Positions 26,618-34,965 of a DNA stretch of 64,000 nucleotides are shown piece by piece. Both the position numbers and the translations under genes were made by a program. Origin of the DNA: JAXLSZ01 sp046330315 (GTDB taxonomy: Bacteria > Actinomycetota > Thermoleophilia > Solirubrobacterales > 70-9); assembly GCA_046330315.1 (NCBI GenBank), contig JAXLSZ010000004.1, forward strand, positions 434,001-498,000, read 5' to 3'. Below the pieces are notes generated by a model. It was not told the origin of the DNA. It saw only the letters and a program-made list of their open reading frames with translations, and did no database searches. How positions within the stretch are numbered: position 1 is the stretch's first letter; every line of letters starts with the position of its first letter.

Positions 26618-27754
26618 TTGAAGGCACCGGGGACAACCGCGATCGGGACCTGGAGCGGGGGCCGCTTCATGCGCTTCGGCGAGGCGATCGATGCCGACCG
26701 CTACGCAGCTCTCCTCAGGCCGGGGGACGGTATCGAGACGGTGATCACCGCCGACGTCTACGGCATGGGTGCCGCCGACCGCGCGCTGGGGGAGGCGCTT
26801 GCGGGCGTCGACCGCGACAGCTACTCGCTGGCCGGGGCGATCGGCCACGACTTCTACACCGGCGAGCGGGATGGCGCCAAGGGGTTCCCGCGCTTCACCA
26901 ACCCCCGGCTGCGCGGCCCCGAGGAGTACGAGGGCTACCTGCGGATGGCCGCCGAGCGGAGCCTCGAGCGCGTCGGGGCGGACCGCTTCGACTTGCTGAT
27001 GCTCCACAACCCCGACCGGACCGGCTACAGCAGCGAGACCGTCTGGGACGCGATGGCGGCGCTTCGCGAGGTCGGCCTGACCGATCGGATCGGGGTGGCG
27101 CCCGGCCCCGCCAACGGCTTCACCCTGGACCTGATCGACTGCGTCGAGCGTTTCGGAGACCGGATCGACTGGGCGATGATCATCCTCAACCCGCTGGAGC
27201 CCTGGCCGGGTGAGCTGTGCCTGGAAGCGGCCGAGCAGAACGGGGTGGGGGTGATCGCCCGGGTGGTCGATTACGGCGGGCTGTTCTGGGGCGACCTTCG
27301 GCCGGACGCGCCGCTGGCGCGGGGCGATCACCGATCCTTCCGGCCGGACGGCTGGATCGCGGAAGGGGTCGAGCGAATCGAGCGCATGCGCTCGATCGCC
27401 GATCGGCACGGCCTCACTCCTCTCCAGCTTGCCTGCCAATGGACCCTGGCCCACCCGGCGGTCTCCTGCGTGGCGCCGACCATCGTTCAGGAGGCCGGCC
27501 CGCAGGCGCGGAGCGCCGAGGAGAAGCGCGCCGAGCTGGCGACGCTGCCCGCGGTCCAGCTCAGCGACGAGGAGGTCGCGGAGATCCGCGAGATCGGCGA
27601 CAACAAGGGCTGCATGCCGCTGAAGGGGGGCAGCCCGGTCCACCGCGGCGACGACCTGGCCGACGGCTGGTCGCTGAACGAAGAGCTGCTCGAGGTCGGT
27701 CGGCGCTGGGGAATAGACCCGGCCATCGACCTCGTCGAGGCGACCGCCGCCTAG
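26618..27754 (+). CDS. Aldo/keto reductase
   Basis: 378 residues, somewhat long for the family. TIM-barrel AKR features: DVYGMGAADRALGEAL (with Asp and Tyr of the catalytic tetrad region), DLLMLHNPDRTGY (~residue 125; the His active-site strand), and PLQLACQWTLAHPAVSCVAPT near the end, where the cofactor phosphate is normally held. It probably reduces an aldehyde, ketone or sugar with NADPH. TTG start set by the -10 box. It separates clpC from radA; a strong terminator hairpin follows 7 nt after the stop. Confidence 0.85.
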   Translation: MKAPGTTAIGTWSGGRFMRFGEAIDADRYAALLRPGDGIETVITADVYGMGAADRALGEALAGVDRDSYSLAGAIGHDFYTGERDGAKGFPRFTNPRLRGPEEYEGYLRMAAERSLERVGADRFDLLMLHNPDRTGYSSETVWDAMAALREVGLTDRIGVAPGPANGFTLDLIDCVERFGDRIDWAMIILNPLEPWPGELCLEAAEQNGVGVIARVVDYGGLFWGDLRPDAPLARGDHRSFRPDGWIAEGVERIERMRSIADRHGLTPLQLACQWTLAHPAVSCVAPTIVQEAGPQARSAEEKRAELATLPAVQLSDEEVAEIREIGDNKGCMPLKGGSPVHRGDDLADGWSLNEELLEVGRRWGIDPAIDLVEATAA

Positions 27755-27760
27755 GTTCGC

Positions 27761-27821
27761 CCCCCCGCCGAGCTTCAAGAAACCGCTGGTTGTCAACGGG
27801 AACTTGAAGCTCGGCGGGGGG
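27761..27821 (+). terminator. 19-bp perfect hairpin (family A)
   Basis: CCCCCCGCCGAGCTTCAAG (27761-27779) pairs perfectly with 27803-27821 across a 23-nt loop. It lies between the aldo/keto reductase and radA. A related arm (GCCGAGCTTCAA) recurs at 55721. Confidence 0.75.
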
Positions 27822-27848
27822 GTGGGGGAAGGCGTCGGCGGGGCGGCC

Positions 27849-27854
27849 TAGGGT
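27849..27854 (+). promoter_or_regulatory. radA: -10 element (TAGGGT) of radA
   Basis: TAGGGT lies 6 nt before ATG 27861; leaderless. Confidence 0.65.
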
Positions 27855-27860
27855 GGGGGG

Positions 27861-29393
27861 ATGGCCCGGTCGGACCCCCGCTACACCTGCCAGCAGTGCG
27901 GTCACGTCGCGCTTGCCTGGACAGGGCGCTGCCCCGGTTGCGGGGAGTGGAACACGCTGGTCGAATCCGTGCCCGAGGCCAGGGGGCGCGGAAGGGGTCG
28001 CGGCGGCCCCCGCCACGCCCGGCCCGCGCGGCCGGTCGCGCTCGCCGAGGTTAGGGCGACGCGGGATGAGCGCCTCCGGACCGGGATCGGGGAGCTCGAC
28101 CGGGTGCTCGGCGGCGGCCTCGTCCCCGGCTCGCTCGTTCTCCTGGGCGGGGCGCCGGGGATCGGCAAGAGCACGCTGACCGGGATGGCCCTGGGGAACC
28201 TCGCGGCGGCCGGCGCCGGGACCCTGTTCGTGTCCGGCGAGGAGTCGCCGGCCCAGGTCCGGCTTCGAGCCGAGCGGCTCGGCCCCGACGCGCTGCGGGT
28301 CCCGGTCCTGGCCGAGACCTCGCTCGAGCCGGTGCTCGCGACTCTCGAGGCCGAGCGCCCCGAGGTCTGCGTGATCGACTCGATCCAGACGCTCCACCTG
28401 GCCGAGCTGAGCGGCGCCCCGGGCTCGGTCGGGCAGGTCCGGGAGTCGGCCTCGGCCCTGGCCGAGGTCGCAAAGCGGCTGGAGATCGCGCTCGTCCTCG
28501 TCGGCCACGTCACCAAGGACGGCAACCTGGCGGGCCCGCGCGTCCTCGAGCACCTCGTGGACTGCGTGCTCCGCTTCGACGGCGAGCGCGAGCGCAGCTA
28601 CCGCACGCTGCGGGCGGTCAAGAACCGCTTCGGGGCGACCAGCGAGGTCGGGGTCTTCGAGATGCGCTCGGGCGGCCTCACCGAGGTCGCCGACCCCTCG
28701 GCGCGGTTCGTCGAGGAGGCCACTCGAGCCCCCGGTTCGGTGGTGCTGCCGGCGATGGAGGGGTCGCGGCCGGTGCTCGTCGAGGTCCAGGCCCTGGTCG
28801 CGCCCAGCGACCTCGAGAGCCCGCGCCGGGTCGCCAACGGCATCGACCGCAACAGGCTCAGCCTGGTGCTCGCCGTGCTCACCCGTCACGCCCGCCTGCC
28901 GCTCGGCGGGGCCGACGTCTTCGTCAACGTCGCCGGGGGCGTCCGGGTCGAGGAGCCCGGCGCCGACCTGGCGGTGGCGATGGCGGTCGCCTCGGCCCAC
29001 CACCGCGAGCCGCTCGGAGTGGGGAGACCGCTGGCCTGTTTCGGCGAGCTTGGCCTGACCGGCGAGCTTCGCTACGTCGGCCACCCCGAGCAGCGACTCG
29101 CCGAGGCGGGGAAGTTCGGGTTGGGTCCGGTGATCGGGCCGGCCGGGGCCGAGCGCACCCCGGGCCTCTCCGCCCAGCGGACCCTCCGCGAGGCGCTTGG
29201 AGCCGCGCTCCGCGGAACCGGGGGGATGGGCGCCGGCGAGCAAACCCGCGGGGCGAGCGCCCCCGCCGCCGAGCACCGCGGCAAGGGTATCCACGCCGGT
29301 GAGGGCGTCCACGCCCGCGGCGAGGGCGTCCCGGCCGGTGACTCCGGCACCGGCAGAGCGCCGGGCCCGGGGGATGTCGCCGATGCGGCCTGA
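27861..29393 (+). CDS. radA: DNA repair protein RadA (Sms)
   Basis: 510 residues. RadA is a hexameric helicase-like ATPase that drives branch migration in recombination. It has an N-terminal C4 zinc finger (YTCQQCGHVALAWTGRCPGCGEW), Walker A GGAPGIGKSTL (~residues 95-105), the RadA-specific KNRFG motif within RAVKNRFGATSEVGVFEM, and a C-terminal Lon-like domain (VNVAGGVRVEEPGADLAVA). The last ~60 residues are a loose Gly/Ala/Glu repeat tail beyond the family's usual end. radA near disA is also the Bacillus arrangement; here an MFS gene lies between. Confidence 0.95.
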   Translation: MARSDPRYTCQQCGHVALAWTGRCPGCGEWNTLVESVPEARGRGRGRGGPRHARPARPVALAEVRATRDERLRTGIGELDRVLGGGLVPGSLVLLGGAPGIGKSTLTGMALGNLAAAGAGTLFVSGEESPAQVRLRAERLGPDALRVPVLAETSLEPVLATLEAERPEVCVIDSIQTLHLAELSGAPGSVGQVRESASALAEVAKRLEIALVLVGHVTKDGNLAGPRVLEHLVDCVLRFDGERERSYRTLRAVKNRFGATSEVGVFEMRSGGLTEVADPSARFVEEATRAPGSVVLPAMEGSRPVLVEVQALVAPSDLESPRRVANGIDRNRLSLVLAVLTRHARLPLGGADVFVNVAGGVRVEEPGADLAVAMAVASAHHREPLGVGRPLACFGELGLTGELRYVGHPEQRLAEAGKFGLGPVIGPAGAERTPGLSAQRTLREALGAALRGTGGMGAGEQTRGASAPAAEHRGKGIHAGEGVHARGEGVPAGDSGTGRAPGPGDVADAA

Positions 29394-29402
29394 GCGCGGG
29401 CG

Positions 29403-30887
29403 ATGAGCGGCGCGGAGTCGAGGCGGGCCTGGTGGACCCTGGCCGGCGCCTGCGCCGGCCTCTTCCTGCTGATGCTCGACTCGACCGTTGTCGCCCTCGC
29501 CCTTCCCGAGCTCCAGAAGGACCTCGGGGTCAGCGCAACCGGGCTGCAGTGGGTGCTGAACGGCTATCTGCTGGTCGTGGCGATCCTCGTCGTCAGCGCC
29601 GGGCGGCTCGGTGACATGTTCGGCCGCAAGCGTGTCTTCCTGGCGGGCATGGCCGTCTTCGCCGCCGGCTCGGCCATCTCGGGCGGCGCGGACGGCGAGG
29701 TGACGATCGTCGCCGGGCGCGCAGTCCAAGGCGCCGGCGCTGCCGCCATGCTGCCGCTCTCCCTGGCGCTGGTCTGCGACGCCTTCCCGGCCGCGCAGCA
29801 GCCCAGGGCGCTGGGAATCTGGGCGGCGGTCTCGGCGATAGCCCTGGCGATCGGCCCGCTTGCCGGCGGGCTCCTCGTCTCGGCCGACTGGCGGATCATC
29901 TTCTGGATCAACCTGCCGGTCGCAGCCGCGGGCTTCGCGGTCACCGCCCTGGCTGCGCGCGAGTCCACCGACCCGGCGGCCGGTCACCGCATCGACCTCG
30001 CCGGGCTCATCACGCTGACCGTGGGAATGGGGGCCTTCGTGCTGGCCATCGTCCAGTCGCGTGCGTGGGGCTGGGAGTCTCCCCTGACGCTGGGGATGCT
30101 GTTCGGCGGGTGCGCGGTGCTGGCCGCCTTCTGGCTCGTCGAGCACCGGGTCAGCGGCCCGATCGTGGACTTCTCCCTGTTCCGGAACGGCCCCTACTTC
30201 GGGGCCAGCGCGGCGGCCTTCGCCCTGGTCGGGTCCTACTGGACGGTGATGTTCTACCAGCCCCAGTACCTCCAGAACGTGCAGGGGCACACGCCGGTCC
30301 AGAGCGGTCTGCTGATCCTTCCGGTCACCCTGCCGATGGTCTTCATCTCGCCGTTCTCCGGACCCCTGATCGCCCGCTTCGGGGCCCGGTGGCTGATGAC
30401 CGCCGGAATGCTGTGCGGCGTCGCCGGGACCCTGGTGCTCACCCGGATCGGCTACGACACCGGCTACCCGGTGCTGCTCGCCGGCTACCTGCTGTTCGGG
30501 ATCGCGCTGGGGCTCGTCTACTCACCGATGTCCACCGCTGCGATGGAGGCGATGCCGCCGGAGAAATCGGGGATCGCCTCCGGGGTGCTGGCGATGGTCC
30601 GCGTACTGGCCGGCGCGGTGGGGCTGGCGGTGACGGGTGCGGTCTTCCACCTCTTCGAGGCCGACCGGCTCGACGCCCTGCGCTCGTCATCGGCCTTCAG
30701 CGGGGACCTGGCCGGCCGCGCCTTCTCCTACGCGCTCGCAAGCTCGACCTGGATCTCGGTCGGGATCCTCGCCGTCGGCGCGGTCCTCACCTGGACCTTC
30801 GTGCGCGACACCGAGCCCGCCGCGGCGGAGGCCGGAGAGCGCAGGCCGGAGCACCACCAGCACCACCGCAAGTTCCACCTGGCTTGA
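29403..30887 (+). CDS. MFS transporter, DHA2 (14-TM) drug/H+ antiporter type
   Basis: 494 residues, about 14 membrane segments. LLMLDSTVVALALPELQKDL and LQWVLNGYLLVVAILVVSAGRLGDMFGRKRVF (motif A) are classical for EmrB/QacA-type exporters, as is the motif C-like GPLAGGLL. It should export small toxic molecules using the proton gradient. It begins 9 nt after radA, so the two are probably co-transcribed, with a terminator behind it. The His-rich end (EHHQHHRKFH) is odd. Substrate unknown. Confidence 0.9.
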   Translation: MSGAESRRAWWTLAGACAGLFLLMLDSTVVALALPELQKDLGVSATGLQWVLNGYLLVVAILVVSAGRLGDMFGRKRVFLAGMAVFAAGSAISGGADGEVTIVAGRAVQGAGAAAMLPLSLALVCDAFPAAQQPRALGIWAAVSAIALAIGPLAGGLLVSADWRIIFWINLPVAAAGFAVTALAARESTDPAAGHRIDLAGLITLTVGMGAFVLAIVQSRAWGWESPLTLGMLFGGCAVLAAFWLVEHRVSGPIVDFSLFRNGPYFGASAAAFALVGSYWTVMFYQPQYLQNVQGHTPVQSGLLILPVTLPMVFISPFSGPLIARFGARWLMTAGMLCGVAGTLVLTRIGYDTGYPVLLAGYLLFGIALGLVYSPMSTAAMEAMPPEKSGIASGVLAMVRVLAGAVGLAVTGAVFHLFEADRLDALRSSSAFSGDLAGRAFSYALASSTWISVGILAVGAVLTWTFVRDTEPAAAEAGERRPEHHQHHRKFHLA

Positions 30888-30894
30888 CAAACGT

Positions 30895-30919
30895 AATCCC
30901 GTGCTCTCCACACGGGATT
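30895..30919 (+). promoter_or_regulatory. 9-bp inverted repeat between MFS gene and disA
   Basis: AATCCCGTG (30895-30903) and CACGGGATT (30911-30919) are perfect arms with a 7-nt loop. TTGACA at 30884-30889 lies just before, so this may be an operator or the first part of a tandem terminator. Confidence 0.5.
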
Positions 30920-30926
30920 CGCCAGA

Positions 30927-30948
30927 CCGCATCGCAATGCGGGTTTTG
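30927..30948 (+). terminator. Rho-independent-type terminator before disA
   Basis: CCGCAT-CGCA-ATGCGG (30927-30942) is followed by GTTTTG, the best classical terminator in this part of the window. Confidence 0.6.
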
Positions 30949-30963
30949 CCATCATCGAAGGCG

Positions 30964-32076
30964 ATGTCGTCGCTGCCCGGGGATGAGCTTCACGAGCTTT
31001 CGGAACGGCAGGACCCCCGGCTGCTCCGGGCACTCGACCTGGTCGCGCCCGGCACCTCGCTGCGGGAGGGGATAGACAACATCGTCCACGCCCGCACCGG
31101 CGGCCTGGTCGTCGTCGGGGACACCGAGGACATCTCCTTCATGCTCTCGGGTGGGATCGCGCTCGACACCGAGTACTCCCCGGCGCTGCTCTACCAGGTG
31201 GCGAAGATGGACGGGGCGATCGTGCTCGACGCCGAGGCGCGGCGGATCGCCTGGGCGAACGTGCAGCTGATGCCCGACCCGACGATCGCCTCGACCGAGA
31301 CGGGGACCCGCCACCGCACCGCCGAGCGCGTCTCCAAGCAGACCAGCGCCCTGGTGATCGCGATCTCTCAGCGCCGCGACGTCGTCTCCCTCTACGTAGA
31401 GGGGATGAAATACATCCTGCAGGACATCCCGGCCGTGCTCGCCAAGGCCAACCAGGGCCTGGCGACCCTCGACAAGTACCGCGCCCGCCTCGACCAGGTC
31501 TCTTCGCGGCTGACCGTGCTCGAGTTCGAGGGCGGAGCGGTCCTCTACGACGTGCTCGCCGTGCTGCAGCGCGCCGAGCTGGTCACCCGGATGGCGGTGG
31601 AGGTGGAGCGCTACATCGTCGAGCTGGGCACCGAGGGCCGGCTGATCGAGATGCAGCTCGAGGAGACCATGGTCGGCGTCGCCGCCGACAAGTCGGCCCT
31701 GGTGCGCGACTACGCGGTCACGGACTCCGAGGAGAACCTCGCCGAGGTCCTCCAGACCCTCGCCCACCTGCCGCACCAGGACGTCCTCGACTTCGGCCGC
31801 CTCGCCGAGCTTCTCGGCTACGACCGCAAGATGAACACCCTCGACTTCCCGGTGGCAGCGCGCGGCTACAGGGTGCTGGGCCGGATCCCCCGGCTGCCGC
31901 GGCTGGTCGTCCAGAAGATCATCCGCGAGTTCGGCGGGCTGGAGGAGGTCCTGGCTGCTTCCGACGCCGACCTCGAGGCGGTGGACGGGGTCGGGCCGAC
32001 CCGGGCCAAAGACATTCGCGAGGGCCTGCACAGGCTCCAGGAGGTCGATCTCGTCGACAGGTTTCTGCAGAGCTGA
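30964..32076 (+). CDS. disA: DNA integrity scanning diadenylate cyclase DisA
   Basis: 370 residues. DisA makes c-di-AMP from two ATP and stalls at branched DNA. The DAC domain (~1-150) shows DGA (in AKMDGAIVLD) and RHR (in GTRHRTAERVSKQTSALVIAIS), the two active-site motifs. A helical linker follows, and the C-terminal helix-hairpin-helix DNA-binding part includes AVDGVGPTRAKDIREGL. ATG 30964 is preferred; ATG 30937 lies inside the terminator hairpin. In Bacillus radA modulates disA; both lie close here. Only this diadenylate cyclase is seen in the window. Confidence 0.95.
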   Translation: MSSLPGDELHELSERQDPRLLRALDLVAPGTSLREGIDNIVHARTGGLVVVGDTEDISFMLSGGIALDTEYSPALLYQVAKMDGAIVLDAEARRIAWANVQLMPDPTIASTETGTRHRTAERVSKQTSALVIAISQRRDVVSLYVEGMKYILQDIPAVLAKANQGLATLDKYRARLDQVSSRLTVLEFEGGAVLYDVLAVLQRAELVTRMAVEVERYIVELGTEGRLIEMQLEETMVGVAADKSALVRDYAVTDSEENLAEVLQTLAHLPHQDVLDFGRLAELLGYDRKMNTLDFPVAARGYRVLGRIPRLPRLVVQKIIREFGGLEEVLAASDADLEAVDGVGPTRAKDIREGLHRLQEVDLVDRFLQS

Positions 32077-32113
32077 CGGCGATGGGCGCCGTCACGGGAG
32101 AAAGGAGATAGCG

Positions 32114-32677
32114 ATTCCCGAGCTAGAGGAAGCGACGGTTGCCGGTTCCGAGGTGGACGCTGTCCAGTACGTCTGTGATTTCGAGGAGGGCGACAACGTC
32201 GTCTACCCCCATCACGGAGCCGGTGTGGTCCTGAAGAAGGAGAGCAGGGAGCTGATGGGGGAGGAGCGGGAGTACCTGACCATCCAGATCCTCCACAACG
32301 ATCTGACCGTGATGGTCCCCTGCGAGAACGCCGGCAGGGCCGGCCTGCGGCGCGTCATCGATGAGGACGAGATCAAGAAGGTCCTGGCCGTTCTCACCGA
32401 CGAGGTGTCGGATATGCCGAAGAACTGGAACCGGCGGTTCAAGTACAACCGGGAGAAGATCAAGACGGGCGACGTCTTCGAGCTCGCCGAGGTGGTGCGC
32501 AACCTGGCGCTGCGCGAGATGGAGAAGGGCCTGTCCACCGGTGAGAAGCAGATGTACACCCGGGCTAAGAAGATCCTGGCCTCGGAGTTCATGTATGCCC
32601 TCGACAAGGACGAGGACGGGGCGGAGGAGTTCCTCGACAACCTGCTGGAGGAGCGCTTCGCCGCAAGCACCGCCTAG
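32114..32677 (+). CDS. carD: CarD-family transcriptional regulator, probable ATT start
   Basis: 187 residues if it begins at ATT 32114. The Shine-Dalgarno AAAGGAG (32101-32107) sits 6 nt before that ATT, and the frame reads IPELEEATVAGSEVDAVQYV, which looks coding. The first ordinary start, GTG 32153, has no ribosome site. The RNAP-binding Tudor-like domain (FEEGDNVVYPHHGAGVVLKKE) covers ~20-85. The helical C-terminal DNA-binding part includes NWNRRFKYNREKIKTGDVFELAEVVRNL with the conserved Trp. CarD stabilises the open promoter complex. It is followed after 13 nt by ispD, as in mycobacteria. Confidence 0.93.
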   Translation: MPELEEATVAGSEVDAVQYVCDFEEGDNVVYPHHGAGVVLKKESRELMGEEREYLTIQILHNDLTVMVPCENAGRAGLRRVIDEDEIKKVLAVLTDEVSDMPKNWNRRFKYNREKIKTGDVFELAEVVRNLALREMEKGLSTGEKQMYTRAKKILASEFMYALDKDEDGAEEFLDNLLEERFAASTA

Positions 32678-32690
32678 AGCGGCAACGGCG

Positions 32691-33392
32691 GTGATCGCCG
32701 CCGCCGGCTCCGGGCAGAGGCTCGGGGCCGGCGGGGCGAAGGCCTTCGTGGAGCTGGCCGGACGGCCGATGGTGGAGTGGTCGCTCAAGGCCTTCGCCGC
32801 CGCCCAGCGGGTGGGGAAGATCGTGGTGGCGATCCCCCCGGGCGCGGGGGAGCCCGGCGGCGCGCTGGCCCCGGGCGCGGGGGAGCCCGGCGGCGCGCTG
32901 GCCCCGGGCGCCGTGGAGTTCGTCGAAGGCGGGGAATCGCGCTCGGATTCGGTGACCCGGGCGCTGGAGCGGGTCCAGACCGAGATCGTGGTGATTCACG
33001 ACGCGGCGCGGCCGCTGGTGACCGCGGAGCTGATCGACGGGGTGATCGCCGCCCTGGAGGCCCGCGGGGACCTCGACGGCCTCGTCGCGGCGGCCCCGGT
33101 CACCGACACCGTCAAACGGGTAGACGAGCGCCTGACGGTGGTCGAGACCCCGGAGCGCTCCTCGCTGTGGGCTGTGCAGACTCCGCAGGCCTTCCGCACC
33201 GAGGCCCTGCGGCGCGCCCACGCTGCGGGCGACCTGGCGGCCGCAACCGACGACGCCTCCCTGGTCGAGGCGGGCGGTACCGTCGCCGTGCACCCGGCCC
33301 CCCCGGGAAACCTGAAGGTGACGACCCCGCTTGACCTGCGCGTGGCCGAGATGCTGCTCGCGGAGAGGCCCGTGGCGCCCGAGTCGCCGTAG
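32691..33392 (+). CDS. ispD: 2-C-methyl-D-erythritol 4-phosphate cytidylyltransferase
   Basis: 233 residues. Third step of the MEP isoprenoid pathway, CTP plus MEP to CDP-ME. AVIAAAGSGQRLGAGGAKAF is the nucleotide-binding loop (starts at residue 1, GTG 32691), VIHDAARPLV holds the metal Asp region, VTDTVKRV and LWAVQTPQAF are conserved, and TTPLDLRVAE closes the domain. Residues ~45-66 carry two 11-residue units (GAGEPGGALAP) from a 33-bp duplication at ~32840-32905, in a surface loop where homologs are shorter. TAGAGC, containing the carD stop, may also serve as a -10. Confidence 0.93.
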   Translation: MIAAAGSGQRLGAGGAKAFVELAGRPMVEWSLKAFAAAQRVGKIVVAIPPGAGEPGGALAPGAGEPGGALAPGAVEFVEGGESRSDSVTRALERVQTEIVVIHDAARPLVTAELIDGVIAALEARGDLDGLVAAAPVTDTVKRVDERLTVVETPERSSLWAVQTPQAFRTEALRRAHAAGDLAAATDDASLVEAGGTVAVHPAPPGNLKVTTPLDLRVAEMLLAERPVAPESP

Positions 33393-33414
33393 GGCCAGCG
33401 CCGCCAGCACGGAG

Positions 33415-33707
33415 GTTCCCAGCCGCAGAAAGCCGCCTGCGCCGGAAGGAACACGCCTGCGCCGCGGGAAATCGCCTGCGCTGCAAGGGACACCGCCTGC
33501 GCCGCGGGAAACGCCGGCGCCGCGGGAGAGCGCCGGCGCCGGAAACGCGCGGCAGTAACGCCCGGGGTGGGGCGGGTTTCGGTCGCTATCCGCCCGAAAT
33601 CCGCCCCCACCAATGCGCGTCAAGATGCGACACCCCGCCCGGCCAGGCGACACCCCGCCCGGCCAGGCGACACCCCGCCCGGCCAGGCGACACCCCGCCC
33701 GGCCAGC
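33415..33707. repeat. Two minisatellites filling the 33393-33744 gap
   Basis: 33415-33555 has imperfect ~20-nt units around CCTGCGCCG...GGGAAA. GACACCCCGCCCGGCCAGGC repeats at 33629, 33649, 33669 and 33689 (20-bp period). No gene is supported. Confidence 0.88.
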
Positions 33708-33744
33708 AACGACCACCGGGGCCGGTCAAATAGGGTTGGCGCCG

Positions 33745-34488
33745 ATGGAGGAGCCGACCAAGCTCGCCGAGGGGGTCGTTCGCCTCGGCACCCCGATGGT
33801 CAACTGGTACTTGGTGGCCGGCGAGGAGGGGGTCGTGGTCGTGGACGCCGGGCTGCCCAAGTACTGGCCCCAGCTCGAGCCGGGGCTGCAGCTGCTGGGA
33901 GCCGAGATCGGAGACGTGCGTGCCGTGCTCCTCACGCACACCGACGGCGACCACATGGGCGTCGCCGAGCGCCTGCGCTCCGAGCACGGCGTCGGTGTGT
34001 GGGTGCACCCCGAGGACGAGGCAACGGCGCTGAAGCCGCGGCCCAAGAAGACGGACGGGAAGCTGCTGCCCTACGTCTTCAGCCCCACCGCCTACCGGCT
34101 GTTCTGGCACATCGGCCGGGCGGGCGCCAGCCCCAAGGCGGTCAAGGAGACGCGGCTCTACCCGGCCGCGGGCGGGGCGCTGGAGCTGCCCGGGGACCCG
34201 GTCGTGATACCGACCCCCGGCCACACTCCCGGCCACGTCGCGATCCACTTCCCCTCCCGAAGCGCGCTGTTCGTGGGGGACGCGATGTGCACCTGGAACC
34301 CGCTGACGGGACGCAGGGGCGCTCAGCGCTTCCCCTCGGCCCTCAACAACAGGTCCGGGCTGGCGCGCAGATCGCTGGCCGCGATCGAGCCGCTGGAGGC
34401 CGACCTGCTGCTGCCCGGCCACGGTGAGCCGTGGACCGGGGGTCCGGCGGCGGCCGTGGCCGAAGCGCTCGAGGCTCCGGCTTCCTGA
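33745..34488 (+). CDS. MBL-fold metallo-hydrolase
   Basis: 247 residues. LTHTDGDHMGVAERL is the HxxxDH metal motif (the first His shown as THTDGDH). TPGHTPGHVAIHF supplies the third His, VGDAM the bridging Asp and LLLPGHGEPW the last His. The N-terminal strands MVNWYLVAGEEGVVVVDAG are typical. A hydrolase of glyoxalase II or lactonase type; substrate unknown. TAGGGT (33731-33736) is 8 nt before ATG 33745, so a leaderless start was chosen over upstream ATGs inside the repeat. Confidence 0.88.
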   Translation: MEEPTKLAEGVVRLGTPMVNWYLVAGEEGVVVVDAGLPKYWPQLEPGLQLLGAEIGDVRAVLLTHTDGDHMGVAERLRSEHGVGVWVHPEDEATALKPRPKKTDGKLLPYVFSPTAYRLFWHIGRAGASPKAVKETRLYPAAGGALELPGDPVVIPTPGHTPGHVAIHFPSRSALFVGDAMCTWNPLTGRRGAQRFPSALNNRSGLARRSLAAIEPLEADLLLPGHGEPWTGGPAAAVAEALEAPAS

Positions 34489-34728
34489 CCCGCTCGCCCC
34501 CCGCCGCGGCACGGCCGTGGGATAGAGCGCAGGTCCGCTGCTCCTCGGCAGAAGCGGGGCCGTGCGTGGCTGTGGCCGCGTGGTCGACCGGGATCGGCGC
34601 CACGCGCCACGGTGCCAAGCCACCCGCGGCAAGCCCCGGCGCCACGTCCCCCGGCGGCCCCCGGCGGCAAGCCCCTCGCCACGCCCCCCCGGCGCCCTGC
34701 GGAGCCGGGCCGGTGCGGCAGTCGGGGC

Positions 34729-34965
34729 TCAGTCGCGCAGGATCAGGAAGACGACCGCGGCCGCGAAGCAGAGCTGACCGACCCCGAACGCGACCCCGAG
34801 GTTCGCGGCGCCGAAGAGCTCCGCGACCGCGACGCCGAGCGCGAAGGCGCCGATCAGCACGGGGACCTGGCGCAGCATCGTCTGGCCCAGACTGTCCACC
34901 GGTCGCGCCCGGTCGCCGCCGGCTCGCCCGGCCCCGAGCCGGCCGCCGGCGTGCCGCCGGCTCAT
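34729..34965 (-). CDS. Small two-helix membrane protein coupled to DUF389
   Basis: 78 residues. The ATG (34965) overlaps the DUF389 stop as ATGA. A basic N-terminus of ~30 residues is followed by two hydrophobic helices (QVPVLIGAFALGVAVAELFG and LGVAFGVGQLCFAAAVVFLI). No family is recognised. The coupling suggests a partner or subunit of the DUF389 membrane protein, which is inference. Confidence 0.68.
   Translation of the reverse strand: MSRRHAGGRLGAGRAGGDRARPVDSLGQTMLRQVPVLIGAFALGVAVAELFGAANLGVAFGVGQLCFAAAVVFLILRD

Noticed and set aside
27561..30290. A 909-residue open frame on the minus strand
   Set aside because: Antisense to radA and the MFS gene; Arg/Pro/Gly/Ala-rich with no recognisable domain.
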